Positions 44,992 to 56,071 of a stretch of DNA of 64,000 bases are shown piece after piece; the stretch's first letter is position 1, and each line of letters starts with the position of its first letter. Made by a program: the position numbers and the translations under genes. The DNA is taken from positions 39,267 to 103,266 of the forward strand of contig JAEUMR010000012.1 in assembly GCA_016791385.1 (NCBI GenBank), given 5' to 3'. The notes beneath the pieces were generated by a model that had not been told where the DNA came from, did not search any database, and saw only the letters and a list, made by a program, of their open reading frames with translations. This DNA comes from Hyphomonadaceae bacterium. Lineage in GTDB: Bacteria > Pseudomonadota > Alphaproteobacteria > Caulobacterales > Aquidulcibacteraceae.

Positions 44992-45696
44992 ATGGATTGG
45001 TACAATCAGGCGCTATTCGGCTTTTATCCTTACGTGGCCTTGTCTGTGCTGGTGATCGGTTCCGTGCTGCGGTTCGATCGCGAGCAATACACGTGGCGCA
45101 CGGGGTCTTCCCAATTGCTGCGCCGGCGGCAGCTTATATGGGGTTCGGTGCTCTTTCACGTTGGGGTGCTGGCGATCTTCGCCGGCCACTTCATTGGTCT
45201 GCTGACGCCGATTTGGGTTTGGGATGCGCTTGGCGTATCCCACAGCGCCAAGCAAATGCTGGCCATTGTCGCAGGCGGCGCAGCAGGCGCGCTTGCGCTC
45301 GTGGGCGGCCTGCTACTGGCGCACCGGCGTCTGTTCGACCCGCGCATTCGCGCCACGTCGAGTTTTGGCGACACTGCGATCCTGATCCTCCTGCTGGCCC
45401 AGCTTTGCCTCGGCCTCGCGACAATCCCGGTTTCGCTCGAACACCGCGACGGGACGCAGATGGTCAAGTTCATGAATTGGGCGCAGGCCATCTTCACATT
45501 CCGCGCTGGCGCCGCCGAGTATGTGGCGGATGCGGCTTGGGTGTTCAAAACGCATCTGACGCTCGGCCTCACCATCCTGCTCGTCTTCCCATTCACCCGC
45601 CTCGTACACATGCTCTCCGCGCCGGTGTGGTATCTCAACCGCCGCGGCTGGCAGATCGTTCGCTCCAAGAAGCTCGCGGCGGGCGGCGCACGATGA
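44992..45696 (+). CDS. narI: nitrate reductase gamma subunit (diheme cytochrome b)
   Basis: NarI takes electrons from quinol through two b hemes. The 234-residue protein has five membrane helices. Candidate heme His pairs lie in LFHVGVLAIFAGHFIGLLTP and in FKTHLTLGLTILLVFPFTRLVHMLS, matching the four ligands of the family. QYTWRTGSSQLLRRRQLIWGSVLFH is the typical first cytoplasmic loop. It follows the barrel gene by nine bases. Confidence 0.97.
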   Translation: MDWYNQALFGFYPYVALSVLVIGSVLRFDREQYTWRTGSSQLLRRRQLIWGSVLFHVGVLAIFAGHFIGLLTPIWVWDALGVSHSAKQMLAIVAGGAAGALALVGGLLLAHRRLFDPRIRATSSFGDTAILILLLAQLCLGLATIPVSLEHRDGTQMVKFMNWAQAIFTFRAGAAEYVADAAWVFKTHLTLGLTILLVFPFTRLVHMLSAPVWYLNRRGWQIVRSKKLAAGGAR

Positions 45697-46586
45697 AGCA
45701 CACCTTGATCGAGATGAATTCGCCGCCGGCAGGGGCGGATGCGTTTGCGGGATGCGGCCACGGCCCGAGCCCCGCTGCGCGGCGTGGGCCCAGCGCCTCG
45801 CCAGTATTTGTGAACGGCGTCGCCATCCCAGAGTCCGCAATCGCACAGGAAGCGCAAAACCACGCCGCCGCTTCCGCTGAGGAGGCCCACGCGGCGGCGG
45901 CCCATGCGCTGGTTATCCGCGAACTCCTGCTGCAGCGGGCGTCCGCGCTTGGCTTGACCGCCACGCCGGTGAGCGACGAGCAGGGAAGGCAAGAGACAGA
46001 TGAGGAGGCGCTTGTGCGGCAAGTGCTTTCCATCGAAGCGCCGCCGGATGCCCCGAGCGAACCTGAGTGCAAACGCGTCTACGCGGCCGAGGCCGCCCGG
46101 TTTTCTGCGCCTGAGCTTTATGAGGCGTCGCACATCCTTATCGCACCGGCGCCTGCAGCGGCGCCGGATGCTTGGGAGAGCGCGCGGCTGCGCGCGGATG
46201 CGGCTGTAAAGGCGCTGCAACGCGGAGAGGATTTCGCGGCGCTGGCGCGTGCTCTCTCCAACTGTCCAAGTGCTGTGCAGGGCGGCAGTCTGGGCCAACT
46301 CCAGCGCGGCGATCTCGCGCCAGCGATCGAGGATGCGCTCATGGCGCTGCATCCGGGAGAGACGGCCGAAGCGCCGGTTCGCACCCAGCATGGCTGGCAC
46401 GTGCTGCGTCTCGACCGCATCATCCCCGCGCAAGCGCTGCCCTATGAGGCGGTGGCCCCCGCCATCTATGCGCGGCTGATGGCGCGCGCGGAACTCGCGG
46501 CCTCGGCGCGCTACATCACCCGCCTGGCCGCACACGCCGAGATCGAAGGTCTCTCATTGGCGCCTGGGGCACACGACGCAGCCTGA
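45693..46586 (+). CDS. PpiC/parvulin-type peptidyl-prolyl isomerase
   Basis: The 297-residue protein starts at 45693 (MKHTLIEMNSPPAG), overlapping the narI stop as ATGA. The N-terminal half is Ala-rich and helical, like NifM/SurA-type chaperone segments. The parvulin domain starts around ELYEASHILIAPAP and includes EDFAALARALSNCPSAVQGGSLGQLQRGDLAPAIEDAL and RTQHGWHVLRLDRI. No signal peptide is seen, so it should be cytoplasmic. Such isomerases are common at the end of nar operons and are thought to aid reductase folding. Confidence 0.93.
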   Translation: MKHTLIEMNSPPAGADAFAGCGHGPSPAARRGPSASPVFVNGVAIPESAIAQEAQNHAAASAEEAHAAAAHALVIRELLLQRASALGLTATPVSDEQGRQETDEEALVRQVLSIEAPPDAPSEPECKRVYAAEAARFSAPELYEASHILIAPAPAAAPDAWESARLRADAAVKALQRGEDFAALARALSNCPSAVQGGSLGQLQRGDLAPAIEDALMALHPGETAEAPVRTQHGWHVLRLDRIIPAQALPYEAVAPAIYARLMARAELAASARYITRLAAHAEIEGLSLAPGAHDAA

Positions 46587-46701
46587 TTGAAGACGGTTCG
46601 CGGATCGGCCTTTCGGCCCGTCGCGCAGCGCATTGGGCGCAGCCCTCCGGGCTTGCGGGCAGACGATTTTGCTTGTCTGCTCCGGGCGAAGGGAGAAGCA
46701 C

Positions 46702-47499
46702 GTGGACAAGGCGCGAGAAGCCGAGGCGAAGCCGGCGGCGACGATCCTTCTGCTGCGCGACCAGCCCTCGTTTCAGGTGCTGATGGTGAAGCGTCACCAT
46801 CAAATCGATTTTGCGTCGGGGGCGCTGGTCTTCCCTGGCGGCAAGATCCATCCGGGCGACGCGGACGAGGCGTGGGCAGAGCACACGATCGGCTGGGAGC
46901 GCTTTGATCCGGTGCAGCGCGCGCTCAGGATCGGCGCCATCCGCGAGTCGTTTGAGGAGGCGGGCATCCTGCTCGCCGATCATCGCGATGGCGCGCGCTT
47001 TGCGGCAGCCAGCGATCTGGCCGTGCGCGAAGCTGTCGATAAAGGCGAGCGCGCGTTCCTCGATGTCGTGCGCGAACTCGGCGTGCGCCTGCGGCTCGAC
47101 GGCCTTTCCGTGTTCGCGCGCTGGATTACGCCGGAGCTGCTGCCCAAGCGCTTCGACACCTGGTTCTACGCCATGCATGCCCCGCCTGAGCAGACGGCCG
47201 CGTGCGATGGCCGCGAGACGGTCGACGCAGAATGGATCACGCCGAGCGAAGCCATCCGTCTGGCCGAGACGGGCGAACGCACCATCATCTTTCCGACGCT
47301 GATGAATTTGCGGCTGCTGGCGCAAGCCGAGAGCGCTGCCGACAGCATCGCGCGGGCCGAGCAGCGCAGGCTCGTGCCGGTGATGCCGTATGTTGAGCAG
47401 CGCGAGGGCAGCCCATTTCTGGTGATTCCGCCGGACGCTGGCTATGGCGATGTCGCCGAGCCGTTGGATGGGGCATTGGCCGGCGCGATGCGCGGCTGA
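46702..47499 (+). CDS. Nudix hydrolase family protein
   Basis: I chose the GTG at 46702 (MDKAREAEAKPAATILLLRD) because GAAGGGAG lies just upstream. The 265-residue protein has the beta-strand and loop FASGALVFPGGKIHPGD and, after an insert, the Nudix core IGAIRESFEEAGILL with the REx2EExG residues. It resembles the RNPD/NUDT19-like group with a long insert between the GG and REx2EE parts, some members of which act on CoA derivatives. The substrate is not certain. Confidence 0.88.
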   Translation: MDKAREAEAKPAATILLLRDQPSFQVLMVKRHHQIDFASGALVFPGGKIHPGDADEAWAEHTIGWERFDPVQRALRIGAIRESFEEAGILLADHRDGARFAAASDLAVREAVDKGERAFLDVVRELGVRLRLDGLSVFARWITPELLPKRFDTWFYAMHAPPEQTAACDGRETVDAEWITPSEAIRLAETGERTIIFPTLMNLRLLAQAESAADSIARAEQRRLVPVMPYVEQREGSPFLVIPPDAGYGDVAEPLDGALAGAMRG

Positions 47500-47503
47500 T
47501 CGC

Positions 47504-48715
47504 TCAGCGCTGCGGTGCGGGCCGGATACGGGCGCCGTCCGCCAGCGAATCGCCGGGGAAGAGCACCACGCGTTCGCCTGCGTTGAGGCCGCGCTGCACG
47601 GCGCGATAATCATCGCCGCCCGCCGCGACTTCGATCGGCGTCAGCCGGGCGCGGCCGTGATCAAGCACGAACACCGCCCAGCCGCGGCCGTTGCGCACCA
47701 GCGCATCAGTCGGTACGCGCAGCGCGTTTGGTGTTTGCGACAGCACCACGCGCACATCGACACGGTAGCCGTGCCCGAGCGGGGGCGCGTGCTCGGGATC
47801 GGCAAGGTGCAGGATCACGTTGACGCGCTGTTCTTCGACGCCGAGCGCGGAAATCTTCGTGCGCGCGTAGGGCTCAATGCGGAACACACGGGCCGGGATC
47901 GGCTGGTCGCCGCCCCAATTCTCGATCTGCGCATCAGCCCCTGCTTGCATCTGCACCGCATCCTGGGAGAGGAATTCGGCGACAATCTCGATCTGCGCCG
48001 GATCGCCGATCTCCAGCAGCGGAGAGCCGGCCGCGGCGACAGTCTCGCTCTCTTGTAGCACGCGCAGCACGCGCCCTGCCGCCGGGCTGCGCACGGGCGT
48101 GGCGATGCGTGCGCGGGCGGAGGGTGAACTCGCCGCAGCGCGCGCACGCACCAAATCGGCGCGGCGTGCGCTGACGGCGGCGCGGGCGGCGCGCAGGGCG
48201 GCGTTGGCGGAATCGAGCGCTGCTTGCGAGGCGAAGTCGCGTTGATGCAGGGAGGCGACACGCGCCTGATCGCGCTCGGCCAATTGATAATCGGCTTCCG
48301 CCGCTGCGAGGGCGGCCTGCGCGGCCGAAACGCCGGCATTGGCTTCCGCGGCGATGCGGGCATCGAGCAGCGCCGGGTCGGCCGGCTGAATGGTGGCGAT
48401 CACTTGGCCGCGGGCGACAGAATCGCCGGGTTCAAGTTCGAGCCGCTGCAGCTCGCCACCCACCGGCGCTGCGATCACGAACACGTCGTGGATGCGGGTG
48501 CGGCCTTCGTCGACGACTTCGCTGCGCACGAGGCCGTGATCGATCGCAGCGACCTCGACCGCCTGTGCGCGCGGCCACACCAGCCATAGTAGCGCCAGCG
48601 CCAGCACCGCGCCCGCGCCAATCCAGATCCATTGCGCCAGCGCCAGCTTTGGCAGTTTTAACGGCACACGCTGGCGCACCAGCGTCACGAATTCGTCCGG
48701 AGAGGGCATGCGCAT
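47504..48715 (-). CDS. HlyD/MacA-type membrane fusion protein
   Basis: The 403-residue adaptor has one membrane helix (WIWIGAGAVLALALLWLVWP, about residues 29-48). It continues with a lipoyl-like half (VIAAPVGGELQRLELEPGDSVARGQVIATI), a long Ala-rich coiled coil (AAQAALAAAEADYQLAERDQARVASLHQRDFASQ), the returning lipoyl half and beta-barrel domains. It should link the ABC permease to an outer-membrane channel; none is adjacent. It starts four bases after the permease stop. Confidence 0.92.
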   Translation of the reverse strand: MRMPSPDEFVTLVRQRVPLKLPKLALAQWIWIGAGAVLALALLWLVWPRAQAVEVAAIDHGLVRSEVVDEGRTRIHDVFVIAAPVGGELQRLELEPGDSVARGQVIATIQPADPALLDARIAAEANAGVSAAQAALAAAEADYQLAERDQARVASLHQRDFASQAALDSANAALRAARAAVSARRADLVRARAAASSPSARARIATPVRSPAAGRVLRVLQESETVAAAGSPLLEIGDPAQIEIVAEFLSQDAVQMQAGADAQIENWGGDQPIPARVFRIEPYARTKISALGVEEQRVNVILHLADPEHAPPLGHGYRVDVRVVLSQTPNALRVPTDALVRNGRGWAVFVLDHGRARLTPIEVAAGGDDYRAVQRGLNAGERVVLFPGDSLADGARIRPAPQR

Positions 48716-48719
48716 GGGC

Positions 48720-51083
48720 CTAATCTCTCGCTTTCAGAACACCGATCATATCCAGCTTGTCGATGCCGGTGCGGACCACCAGCGCCGCCGCCAACACACA
48801 CACCAAGCTAAAGGTGATGGCAAAGGCATACCCGGCTGGATTGAACACGAACGGGAAGGAATACATGTCGGTCTGGAACAGCCGCATCAGCCAGATGGCG
48901 AGCAGCGTGCCTAAAGCGGCGCCGCCCGGCACAGCCAGCAGCGCCAGCGCCATCAATTCGCCGATCAGCACGTAAGAGACCTCCGCCCGCGTAAAGCCGA
49001 GCACGCGCAGCGTGGCGAGGTCGCGCTCCTGTTCGGCGAGCGTGATCCGCGCCGCCGAGAAGGCGACGCCGCCGGCCATCACGGCGGCAAAGGCCGCGTA
49101 AATGAAATTCATCACGCCGACGCCCTCTTCATATTCACGCCGCATCGACACATCCGCTTGGCTTACATAACTCGCGCCAGCGATGCCCGGGGTTTCCTTG
49201 ATCTCGCGATTGAAAGCGCGATAGCGGGCGGGGTCCATCATCAGGTGCGCGCCGCTGACGCGGCCCGGCTCGCGCATCAGCCGCGAAAGCGCGCCGAGGT
49301 CCATGTAAGCGGACGAGCCGATCATCGGCTCGACGATGGCGCTTACGCGCACTTCGGCGCCGATTCGCCGTCCGCGCGCCTGTTCGATGCGGATCACGTC
49401 GCCGGGGCGGGCGTCGAGCTTGTCCGCCAACGCGCGCGCCAGCGCGATGCCGGCGGGCGGGGGCTCGATGACCGCCTGGCCGGCGCCGATCATGCGGCTG
49501 AGCCGTGCGTTCGCAGGCACGCCGAACACGGCTTCATGCACACTTCTGCCAGCATGGCGCAGCACCACATCGTCGATGCGGAACGGCTCGGCGTAGAGAA
49601 CGCCGGGCAGGCGTCGGACCTCATGCAGCACGCCAACATCGCGCGCCTCGACAAAGGTGAGCGTCACGTCCTGCCGGTTGGCGACGCCGAAATTGACATC
49701 GAGCAGGTAGTCCATCTCCGCTGGGAAGGTTCGCGCCACCACCAGCAGCGCGATGGCGAAAGAGACGCCGAGTGCTGTCGTTGCGGCGCGGCGCGGAAAG
49801 CGCGCGATGCGGCGCAGAATGATGCGGGACTTGGCGTCCAGGCGTTCGCCGAAGGCGGTGAGGCCTTTCCCGGCGGCGAAGAAGGCTGTGGGCCGCGGCG
49901 GCGTCAATGCGGCGGCGGGCGCAAGGCGCGCGGCGCGCAGCACCGAGACCACGCACCCCGCCGTCGCCGATGCAAAGCCGGCTGCCCAGGCGCCGAGAAA
50001 GGTTGCGGGCGAGGCGGCGAAATCGAGCCGCGGGAAGTGATAATAGTCGCGATAGATGTCGGCGATGGCGCGGCCGAAGCCGATGCCGCCCGCCGAACCG
50101 ATCAGCGCGCCGATGGCGGCGAAGATGAGCGCGCTTTCCGCGTAGTGCCAGGCGACGGCCGCGTCGCTGTAGCCGAACGCCTTCAACAGGCCGATGTTGG
50201 ACCGCTCCGTGGCGATCACGCGTCCCAGCGCGATGTTCACCAGGAACGCGGCGATGATCAGAAAGAACGCGGGCAGGAAGGTCGCCATGGTGGCGAGCTG
50301 GCGCAATTCCTCGCTGAGGAAGCGGTCGGAGAGCATGCGGTCGCGGCCATAGGCGCCGGACGTGCCATACGGCTGCAGCACCTGATCGATGGCGTGGATC
50401 GTCTCCGCCGCATTGGCGCCGCGGCCGAGCACGAAGACAGCGTCATTGAAGGCGCCGTCGAGATCGTAGGCGCGCGCCAGCGCCTCGCGCCCCATCCAGA
50501 TAACGCCGAAGCGCCCGGCCTCACGAAACAGTTCACCCGGCCCGGAAACGAAGATGAATTCCGGCGAATTGGCCAGGCCGACAATGCGCAGCGTCTGCCG
50601 CCGGCCGTGCATGGTAGCGGCGATGGTGTCGCCGATGCCGAGACGATTGGCGTCGGCGAAAGCCTGGTTGATCAAGATTTCGTCGGCGCGCACCGGATCC
50701 GGCAGCCTGCCGCGTGCGAGCACGATGTCGTTGACGCGCGGTCGCCGGTCCGCTGGCAGGGACACAAGCTGCGCCGAAGGCGGTTCTTCCACGCCCGGCA
50801 GATCAAGCAGCGCATAGCCGACGATGCGCGTCTCCACCGCCTCGACGCCGGGCGCGGCGGCCAGCGCCTGGGCGACGCGGTCCGGCGCCCGCACGAGTGA
50901 GACGGCAAGATCTGCCATGTGGCGCTCGGTGTAATAGGCCGCGCGCGTGCGCTCCATCGAGCCGCGCATGCCAACAGCCATCACGAACACGGAGAGGCCG
51001 CACGCCAGCACCAGTGCGACGCCCGCCGCGTGCAGCCGCATGCGCCAGACGTCCCGCAACAGCTTCTTGTCGAGCGCGCGCAT
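48720..51083 (-). CDS. FtsX/MacB-type ABC transporter permease
   Basis: The protein, about 787 residues, has two FtsX-like halves. One N-terminal helix (AAGVALVLACGLSVFVMAVG) is followed by a large periplasmic domain, then a three-helix block (ATFLPAFFLIIAAFLVNIALGRVIATERSNIGLLKAFGYS). A second periplasmic domain and a second block (LRVLGFTRAEVSYVLIGELMALALLAVPGG) follow. I use the ATG at 51083, two bases after the ATPase stop; a GTG at 51092 is possible. The role is export or lipid/lipoprotein handling; the substrate is unknown. Confidence 0.92.
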   Translation of the reverse strand: MRALDKKLLRDVWRMRLHAAGVALVLACGLSVFVMAVGMRGSMERTRAAYYTERHMADLAVSLVRAPDRVAQALAAAPGVEAVETRIVGYALLDLPGVEEPPSAQLVSLPADRRPRVNDIVLARGRLPDPVRADEILINQAFADANRLGIGDTIAATMHGRRQTLRIVGLANSPEFIFVSGPGELFREAGRFGVIWMGREALARAYDLDGAFNDAVFVLGRGANAAETIHAIDQVLQPYGTSGAYGRDRMLSDRFLSEELRQLATMATFLPAFFLIIAAFLVNIALGRVIATERSNIGLLKAFGYSDAAVAWHYAESALIFAAIGALIGSAGGIGFGRAIADIYRDYYHFPRLDFAASPATFLGAWAAGFASATAGCVVSVLRAARLAPAAALTPPRPTAFFAAGKGLTAFGERLDAKSRIILRRIARFPRRAATTALGVSFAIALLVVARTFPAEMDYLLDVNFGVANRQDVTLTFVEARDVGVLHEVRRLPGVLYAEPFRIDDVVLRHAGRSVHEAVFGVPANARLSRMIGAGQAVIEPPPAGIALARALADKLDARPGDVIRIEQARGRRIGAEVRVSAIVEPMIGSSAYMDLGALSRLMREPGRVSGAHLMMDPARYRAFNREIKETPGIAGASYVSQADVSMRREYEEGVGVMNFIYAAFAAVMAGGVAFSAARITLAEQERDLATLRVLGFTRAEVSYVLIGELMALALLAVPGGAALGTLLAIWLMRLFQTDMYSFPFVFNPAGYAFAITFSLVCVLAAALVVRTGIDKLDMIGVLKARD

Positions 51084-51085
51084 CG

Positions 51086-51820
51086 TCACCACACCAGTTC
51101 TGACGGCGCGACGCGCGCGGAATTGACTTCGACGCTGCGCACGCGCCCATCGCCGAAGCGGACGACGCGCTGCGCCATGCGGGCGACATCGGCGTTGTGC
51201 GTCACGATCAGCGTGGTCGAGCCATAGCGCTCATTCACCTGCTGCAACGCCTCCAGCACGCGTACGCCCGTCTTCACGTCCAGCGCGCCGGTGGGTTCGT
51301 CGCACAGCAGCACTGCTGGCCGCTTGGCGATCGCGCGCGCGACGGCGACGCGCTGCTGCTCGCCGCCGGAGAGCTGGGAGGGAAAGTGATCCAGCCGCGC
51401 GCCCAGGCCAACCAGTTCCAGCGCTTCCCGCGCGCTCAGCGGGTCCTCGGCGATTTCGCCGACAAGGTCGACATTCTCCCGCGCAGTGAGGCTCGGAATG
51501 AGATTGTAGAATTGGAAGATGAAGCCGACATGGCGGCGCCGGAACTGCGTCAGCGCTCTATCGTTGGCCGCTGACAGCGACGTCCCCTCGAAGGAAATCT
51601 CACCCGAGGTCGCCCGGTCGAGGCCGCCCAGAATGTTGAGCAGGGTCGATTTGCCCGAACCAGAGGGCCCGAGCAGCACCAGCAACTCGCCCGGCATGAT
51701 CTCCAGATTGACGTCGACCAGGGCCCGGACCGCCGTTTCGCCCTCGCCATAGGTCTTGCACAGGTCACGCACGGCGAACAGCGGGGGCTGCGCAGTCTGG
51801 TCAGGCGGCCTGCTGTCCAT
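51086..51820 (-). CDS. ABC transporter ATP-binding protein (LolD/MacB type)
   Basis: This ATPase of about 244 residues has Walker [20 protein letters not shown]-loop [20 protein letters not shown], signature [16 protein letters not shown], Walker [13 protein letters not shown] and the H-loop VTHNAD. The fixed spacing matches the LolD/MacB group that pairs with FtsX-like permeases. Of two close ATGs I prefer 51820, seven bases after AGGAAGG; the other is at 51826. It is first in the ATPase-permease-HlyD operon. Confidence 0.95.
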   Translation of the reverse strand: MDSRPPDQTAQPPLFAVRDLCKTYGEGETAVRALVDVNLEIMPGELLVLLGPSGSGKSTLLNILGGLDRATSGEISFEGTSLSAANDRALTQFRRRHVGFIFQFYNLIPSLTARENVDLVGEIAEDPLSAREALELVGLGARLDHFPSQLSGGEQQRVAVARAIAKRPAVLLCDEPTGALDVKTGVRVLEALQQVNERYGSTTLIVTHNADVARMAQRVVRFGDGRVRSVEVNSARVAPSELVW

Positions 51821-51931
51821 GATCATACCTTCCTGCGCCGCCGAGCCTGCTCACCCCTTGATTGAAGTCAACCGGAGAGCCGATGTTGGGGCTAGCAGTG
51901 ACCGCGCTATATACGCCGCTGGGAGCAAGGA

Positions 51932-53509
51932 ATGAGTGTTCGTCTGCATTTCTTCGGCGCCGCGGGCTGCGTCACCGGCTCCTGCATGCTGATCGAGGCC
52001 GGGGAGCAGCGGGTCCTGATCGATTGCGGCCTGTTCCAGGGCTCGAAGACGCTGAAGGAGCTGAATTACGGCCCGTTCCCGTTCGACGCGAAAGCGCTCG
52101 ACGCGGTGCTGCTGACGCACGCGCATATCGATCATAGCGGGCAATTGCCGAAGCTGATGCTGGCGGGTTTCGCCGGCAAGATTTTCGCCACCCGGGGCAC
52201 GCGCGATCTGTGCAGCGTCATGCTGCCAGACGCTGGCGCCATCCAGGAGATGGAGGTCGAGAACCTCAACGCGCGCAATCTGCGTCATGGCAAGCCGCCT
52301 GTGGCGCCGATCTACACGCGCCGCGACGCACACGAGGCGATGCGCCTGTTCGAGCCGGTTGTGCTGGACGAATGGGTCGAGGTCGCCAGCGGCGTGCGTG
52401 CGCGCTGGTGGAATGCCGGCCACATTCTCGGCTCCGCCTCGATCGAGGTGGAGGTGAGTGAGGATGGCGAGACGCAGACGCTGCTATTCTCTGGCGATCT
52501 TGGCCCAGGCGGGCGCCGCTTCGCCGAAGACCCGCAGGGTCCAAGCGGCGTCGATCACCTCGTCATCGAAAGCACCTATGGCGACACCGAGCGCGCGCCG
52601 ATTTCGGAAACCGACCGCAAGGCCAAGCTCGCCGCGGAAGTGATGGCGGCGCATGTCGCGGGCGGGCCGCTGCTCATTCCCGCGTTCGCGGTGGAGCGGA
52701 CGCAGGAGCTGATCATCGATCTGATCGACCTGATGGAATCCAATCAGGCCCCGCCGGCGCCGATCTTCCTGGATTCACCGCTCGCGGTGCAGGCCAGCGA
52801 AATCTTCCTCCGCCATGACGGCGAGGATGGCGGCAACGGCGCCTTCGCGCGTCTGCGCGAGTCGCATTGGCTCCGCTTCACCGAGCAGCCTGACGAAAGC
52901 CGCGCCATCGAGCGCATGCACGGCTGGCACGTGATCATCGCCGCCAGCGGCATGTGCGACGCCGGCCGTGTGCGCCATCACTTGAAGCGGCTCTTATGGC
53001 GGCCGGAGGCCACGGTGATGCTGACCGGCTTTCAGGCCGTCGGCACGCTGGGCCGCCTGTTGCAGGACGGCAAGCGCGCCGTGCGCATCCAGGGCGACGA
53101 CATCAAGGTCGCCGCGCGCATCCGCTCCATCGATGTCTATTCCGGCCATGCCGACGCCAATGCGCTGCAGCGCTGGGCAGAGGCTCGCGGGCCGGTTCGC
53201 GGCGGCGTCTTCATCACCCATGGCGAACCAGAGAGCAGCGAAGGGCTGGAACGCCGCTTGCGCAGTGCGCGCATCGCCGAGGGGCGCATCGTGCGCGCCC
53301 AGCTCGATCAATCCTACGACCTTAGCGTTGGCTCGGTCGCCGCCGCGCCGGCCAAGCCCGCGCGCCTGGCGCAGGACGTTCCTGGTAAGCTCGATTGGCA
53401 CAACGCGCGCTCGGAATTCCTCGCCCGGCTCCACGCCAAGCTCGACGCCGCGCCGACCAATGCGGCGCGCGAGGCGCTGCTGGAAGCGTTGTCGAAAGAA
53501 CTGGGCTAG
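51932..53509 (+). CDS. beta-CASP metallo-beta-lactamase-fold RNase-like protein
   Basis: The 525-residue protein has the metal site THAHIDHSG, with further ligands in NAGHILGSASIEV and FSGDLGPGG. The beta-CASP insert follows (LLIPAFAVERTQELIIDL, PIFLDSPLAVQASEIF, IAASGMCDAGRVRHHLKRLLW). The RMMBL end motif is VYSGHADANALQRWAEA. The family cuts RNA or acts in RNA maturation, like CPSF-73 and the bacterial YsgB-type proteins; its exact substrate is not known. An extension of about 70 residues after RMMBL is Ala/Arg-rich. Its stop overlaps the convergent ilvE stop. Confidence 0.93.
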   Translation: MSVRLHFFGAAGCVTGSCMLIEAGEQRVLIDCGLFQGSKTLKELNYGPFPFDAKALDAVLLTHAHIDHSGQLPKLMLAGFAGKIFATRGTRDLCSVMLPDAGAIQEMEVENLNARNLRHGKPPVAPIYTRRDAHEAMRLFEPVVLDEWVEVASGVRARWWNAGHILGSASIEVEVSEDGETQTLLFSGDLGPGGRRFAEDPQGPSGVDHLVIESTYGDTERAPISETDRKAKLAAEVMAAHVAGGPLLIPAFAVERTQELIIDLIDLMESNQAPPAPIFLDSPLAVQASEIFLRHDGEDGGNGAFARLRESHWLRFTEQPDESRAIERMHGWHVIIAASGMCDAGRVRHHLKRLLWRPEATVMLTGFQAVGTLGRLLQDGKRAVRIQGDDIKVAARIRSIDVYSGHADANALQRWAEARGPVRGGVFITHGEPESSEGLERRLRSARIAEGRIVRAQLDQSYDLSVGSVAAAPAKPARLAQDVPGKLDWHNARSEFLARLHAKLDAAPTNAAREALLEALSKELG

Positions 53510-54396
53510 GCCAGCGCCGTTGCGCGGGCCGGCGCGCGCACGCGTTCGCTATAGCGCTCCATCAGATCGAAAGTGATCGGCCCCGGCGTGAAGCGGTGTT
53601 CGCCGATTTCGCCGACTGGTGTCACTTCCGCCGCCGTACCGGTGACGAAGCACTCGCTGAAGCTCGAGAGCTGATCGGGACGGATGCGCGTTTCGATCAC
53701 TTCAAGGCCGCGCGCGCGGGCCAGATCAATCACCGAGCGGCGGGTGATGCCATCGAGGAAGCAATCCGGCGCGGGTGTGTAGATCACGCCGTCGCGGATG
53801 AAGAAGACGTTGGCCCCCGTCGCCTCGGCCACGTTGCCGGCCGTGTCCAGCATCAGCGCATCGTCATAGCCGGCGCGCTCGGCCGCGTTCTTGGAGATGG
53901 TGCAGATCATGTAGAGGCCCACGGCCTTGGCCGAGGTCGGCGCTGCTTCCGCCGGCGGACGGCGGTATTTCGCCCAATTGAGGCGGATGCCGCGGCGCAG
54001 CTTGCTGGCGTCGAAATATTTCGGCCATTCCCACACGGCGATGGCGAGGTGTGTCTTGGTGTGCAGCGCCGAGACGCCGAGCTGTTCGGCCCCGCGCCAC
54101 GCGATCGGACGGATGTAGCAATCTTCGAGCCCGTTACGCGTACAGGCCTCGACCGAGGCGGCGTTGACGTCGGCTTGGCTGAACGGAATTGCGAAATCGA
54201 GCGTCGCCGCAGAATCGAACAGACGCTGAGTATGCGCCTCCAGTTCGAAGATGCGCCCGCCATACATGCGCTCGCCCTCGAACACGGCTGAGCCGTAGTG
54301 CAGGGCGTGGGTGCAGACATGGATGCGCGCCTCCCGCCAAGGCACGAACTTGCCGTCGAACCAAATCCAGCCATCGCGGTCGTCAAACGGGATCAT
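53506..54396 (-). CDS. ilvE: branched-chain amino-acid aminotransferase
   Basis: IlvE makes valine, leucine and isoleucine from their keto acids with PLP. The 296-residue fold-type IV protein starts at 54396 (MIPFDDRDGWIWFDGKFVPW), two bases after the leuB stop. HALHYGSAVFEGERMYGG, YIRPIAWRG, TSAKAVGLYMICTISKNAAE (with the PLP Lys in SAKAVG), AEATGANVFFIRDG and CFLDGITRRSVIDLA are family marks. A TTG at 54408 is a less likely start. Confidence 0.96.
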   Translation of the reverse strand: MIPFDDRDGWIWFDGKFVPWREARIHVCTHALHYGSAVFEGERMYGGRIFELEAHTQRLFDSAATLDFAIPFSQADVNAASVEACTRNGLEDCYIRPIAWRGAEQLGVSALHTKTHLAIAVWEWPKYFDASKLRRGIRLNWAKYRRPPAEAAPTSAKAVGLYMICTISKNAAERAGYDDALMLDTAGNVAEATGANVFFIRDGVIYTPAPDCFLDGITRRSVIDLARARGLEVIETRIRPDQLSSFSECFVTGTAAEVTPVGEIGEHRFTPGPITFDLMERYSERVRAPARATALA

Positions 54397-54398
54397 GC

Positions 54399-55483
<1,085 letters not shown>

Positions 55484-55487
<4 letters not shown>

Positions 55488-56071
55488 GGCGCGTGTCCCT
55501 GTGTGCGTTCAAAGGCCTCGACAGCCGGTATGCGGTCGACCAGCCAACCGAGCGGATCGACGCCTTCGATCAGGCAGCGCCGCGCGAACGGTTCGATGCT
55601 GAATTTCACTGGCGGCGCGTTGCCGATGGTGAGTTCGGATTTTTCCAGATCGATGCCGACGCGCCCACCCGGATCGGCGAGCAGACGTTCATGCGTCTCC
55701 TTGTCGACGACGATCGGCAGCAGCCCGTTCTTCAGCGCATTCGAGTTGAAGATGTCGGCGATCGAGGTGGAGATGACGGCCCGGAAACCGTAATCCATTA
55801 GCGCCCACGGCGCGTGCTCGCGCGAGGAGCCGCAGCCGAAATTGTCGCCGGCGACCAGGATGCGATGCTCGCTCGTGTCGAGCGTGTTGAGCGCCTGATC
55901 GGCGATCGGCTTGCCGCTGGCATCGTAGCGCCAGTCATAGAACGCTTTCGCGCCCAGACCTTCACGCGAGGTGGTGGTCAGGAAGCGGGCGGGAATGATC
56001 TGGTCGGTGTCGATGCTCTCCTGCGGCAGCACGAAGGTGCGCGAGGTGAGCTGGGTGAAGCGTTCAGGCAT
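55484..56071 (-). CDS. leuD: 3-isopropylmalate dehydratase small subunit
   Basis: LeuD forms the swivelling domain of isopropylmalate isomerase with LeuC. I start at 56071 ([31 protein letters not shown]), overlapping leuC by eight bases. The 195-residue protein has [49 protein letters not shown], the standard LeuD core. Confidence 0.97.

Noticed and set aside
45693-46586. NifM, as a sign of nitrogen fixation genes
   Set aside because: The protein shares the parvulin domain of NifM but sits at the end of a nar operon with no nif gene nearby. A general isomerase is the safer call.
46587-46701. GCAGAC/GTCTGC hairpin (46659-46680) as terminator of the nar operon
   Set aside because: The loop is ten bases, the stem is six pairs and no T-tract follows; it is probably chance.
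49158-50900. 580-codon frame on the plus strand opposite the FtsX-type permease
   Set aside because: Shadow of the permease gene; no signal, no domain, low-complexity Arg/Gly/His composition.
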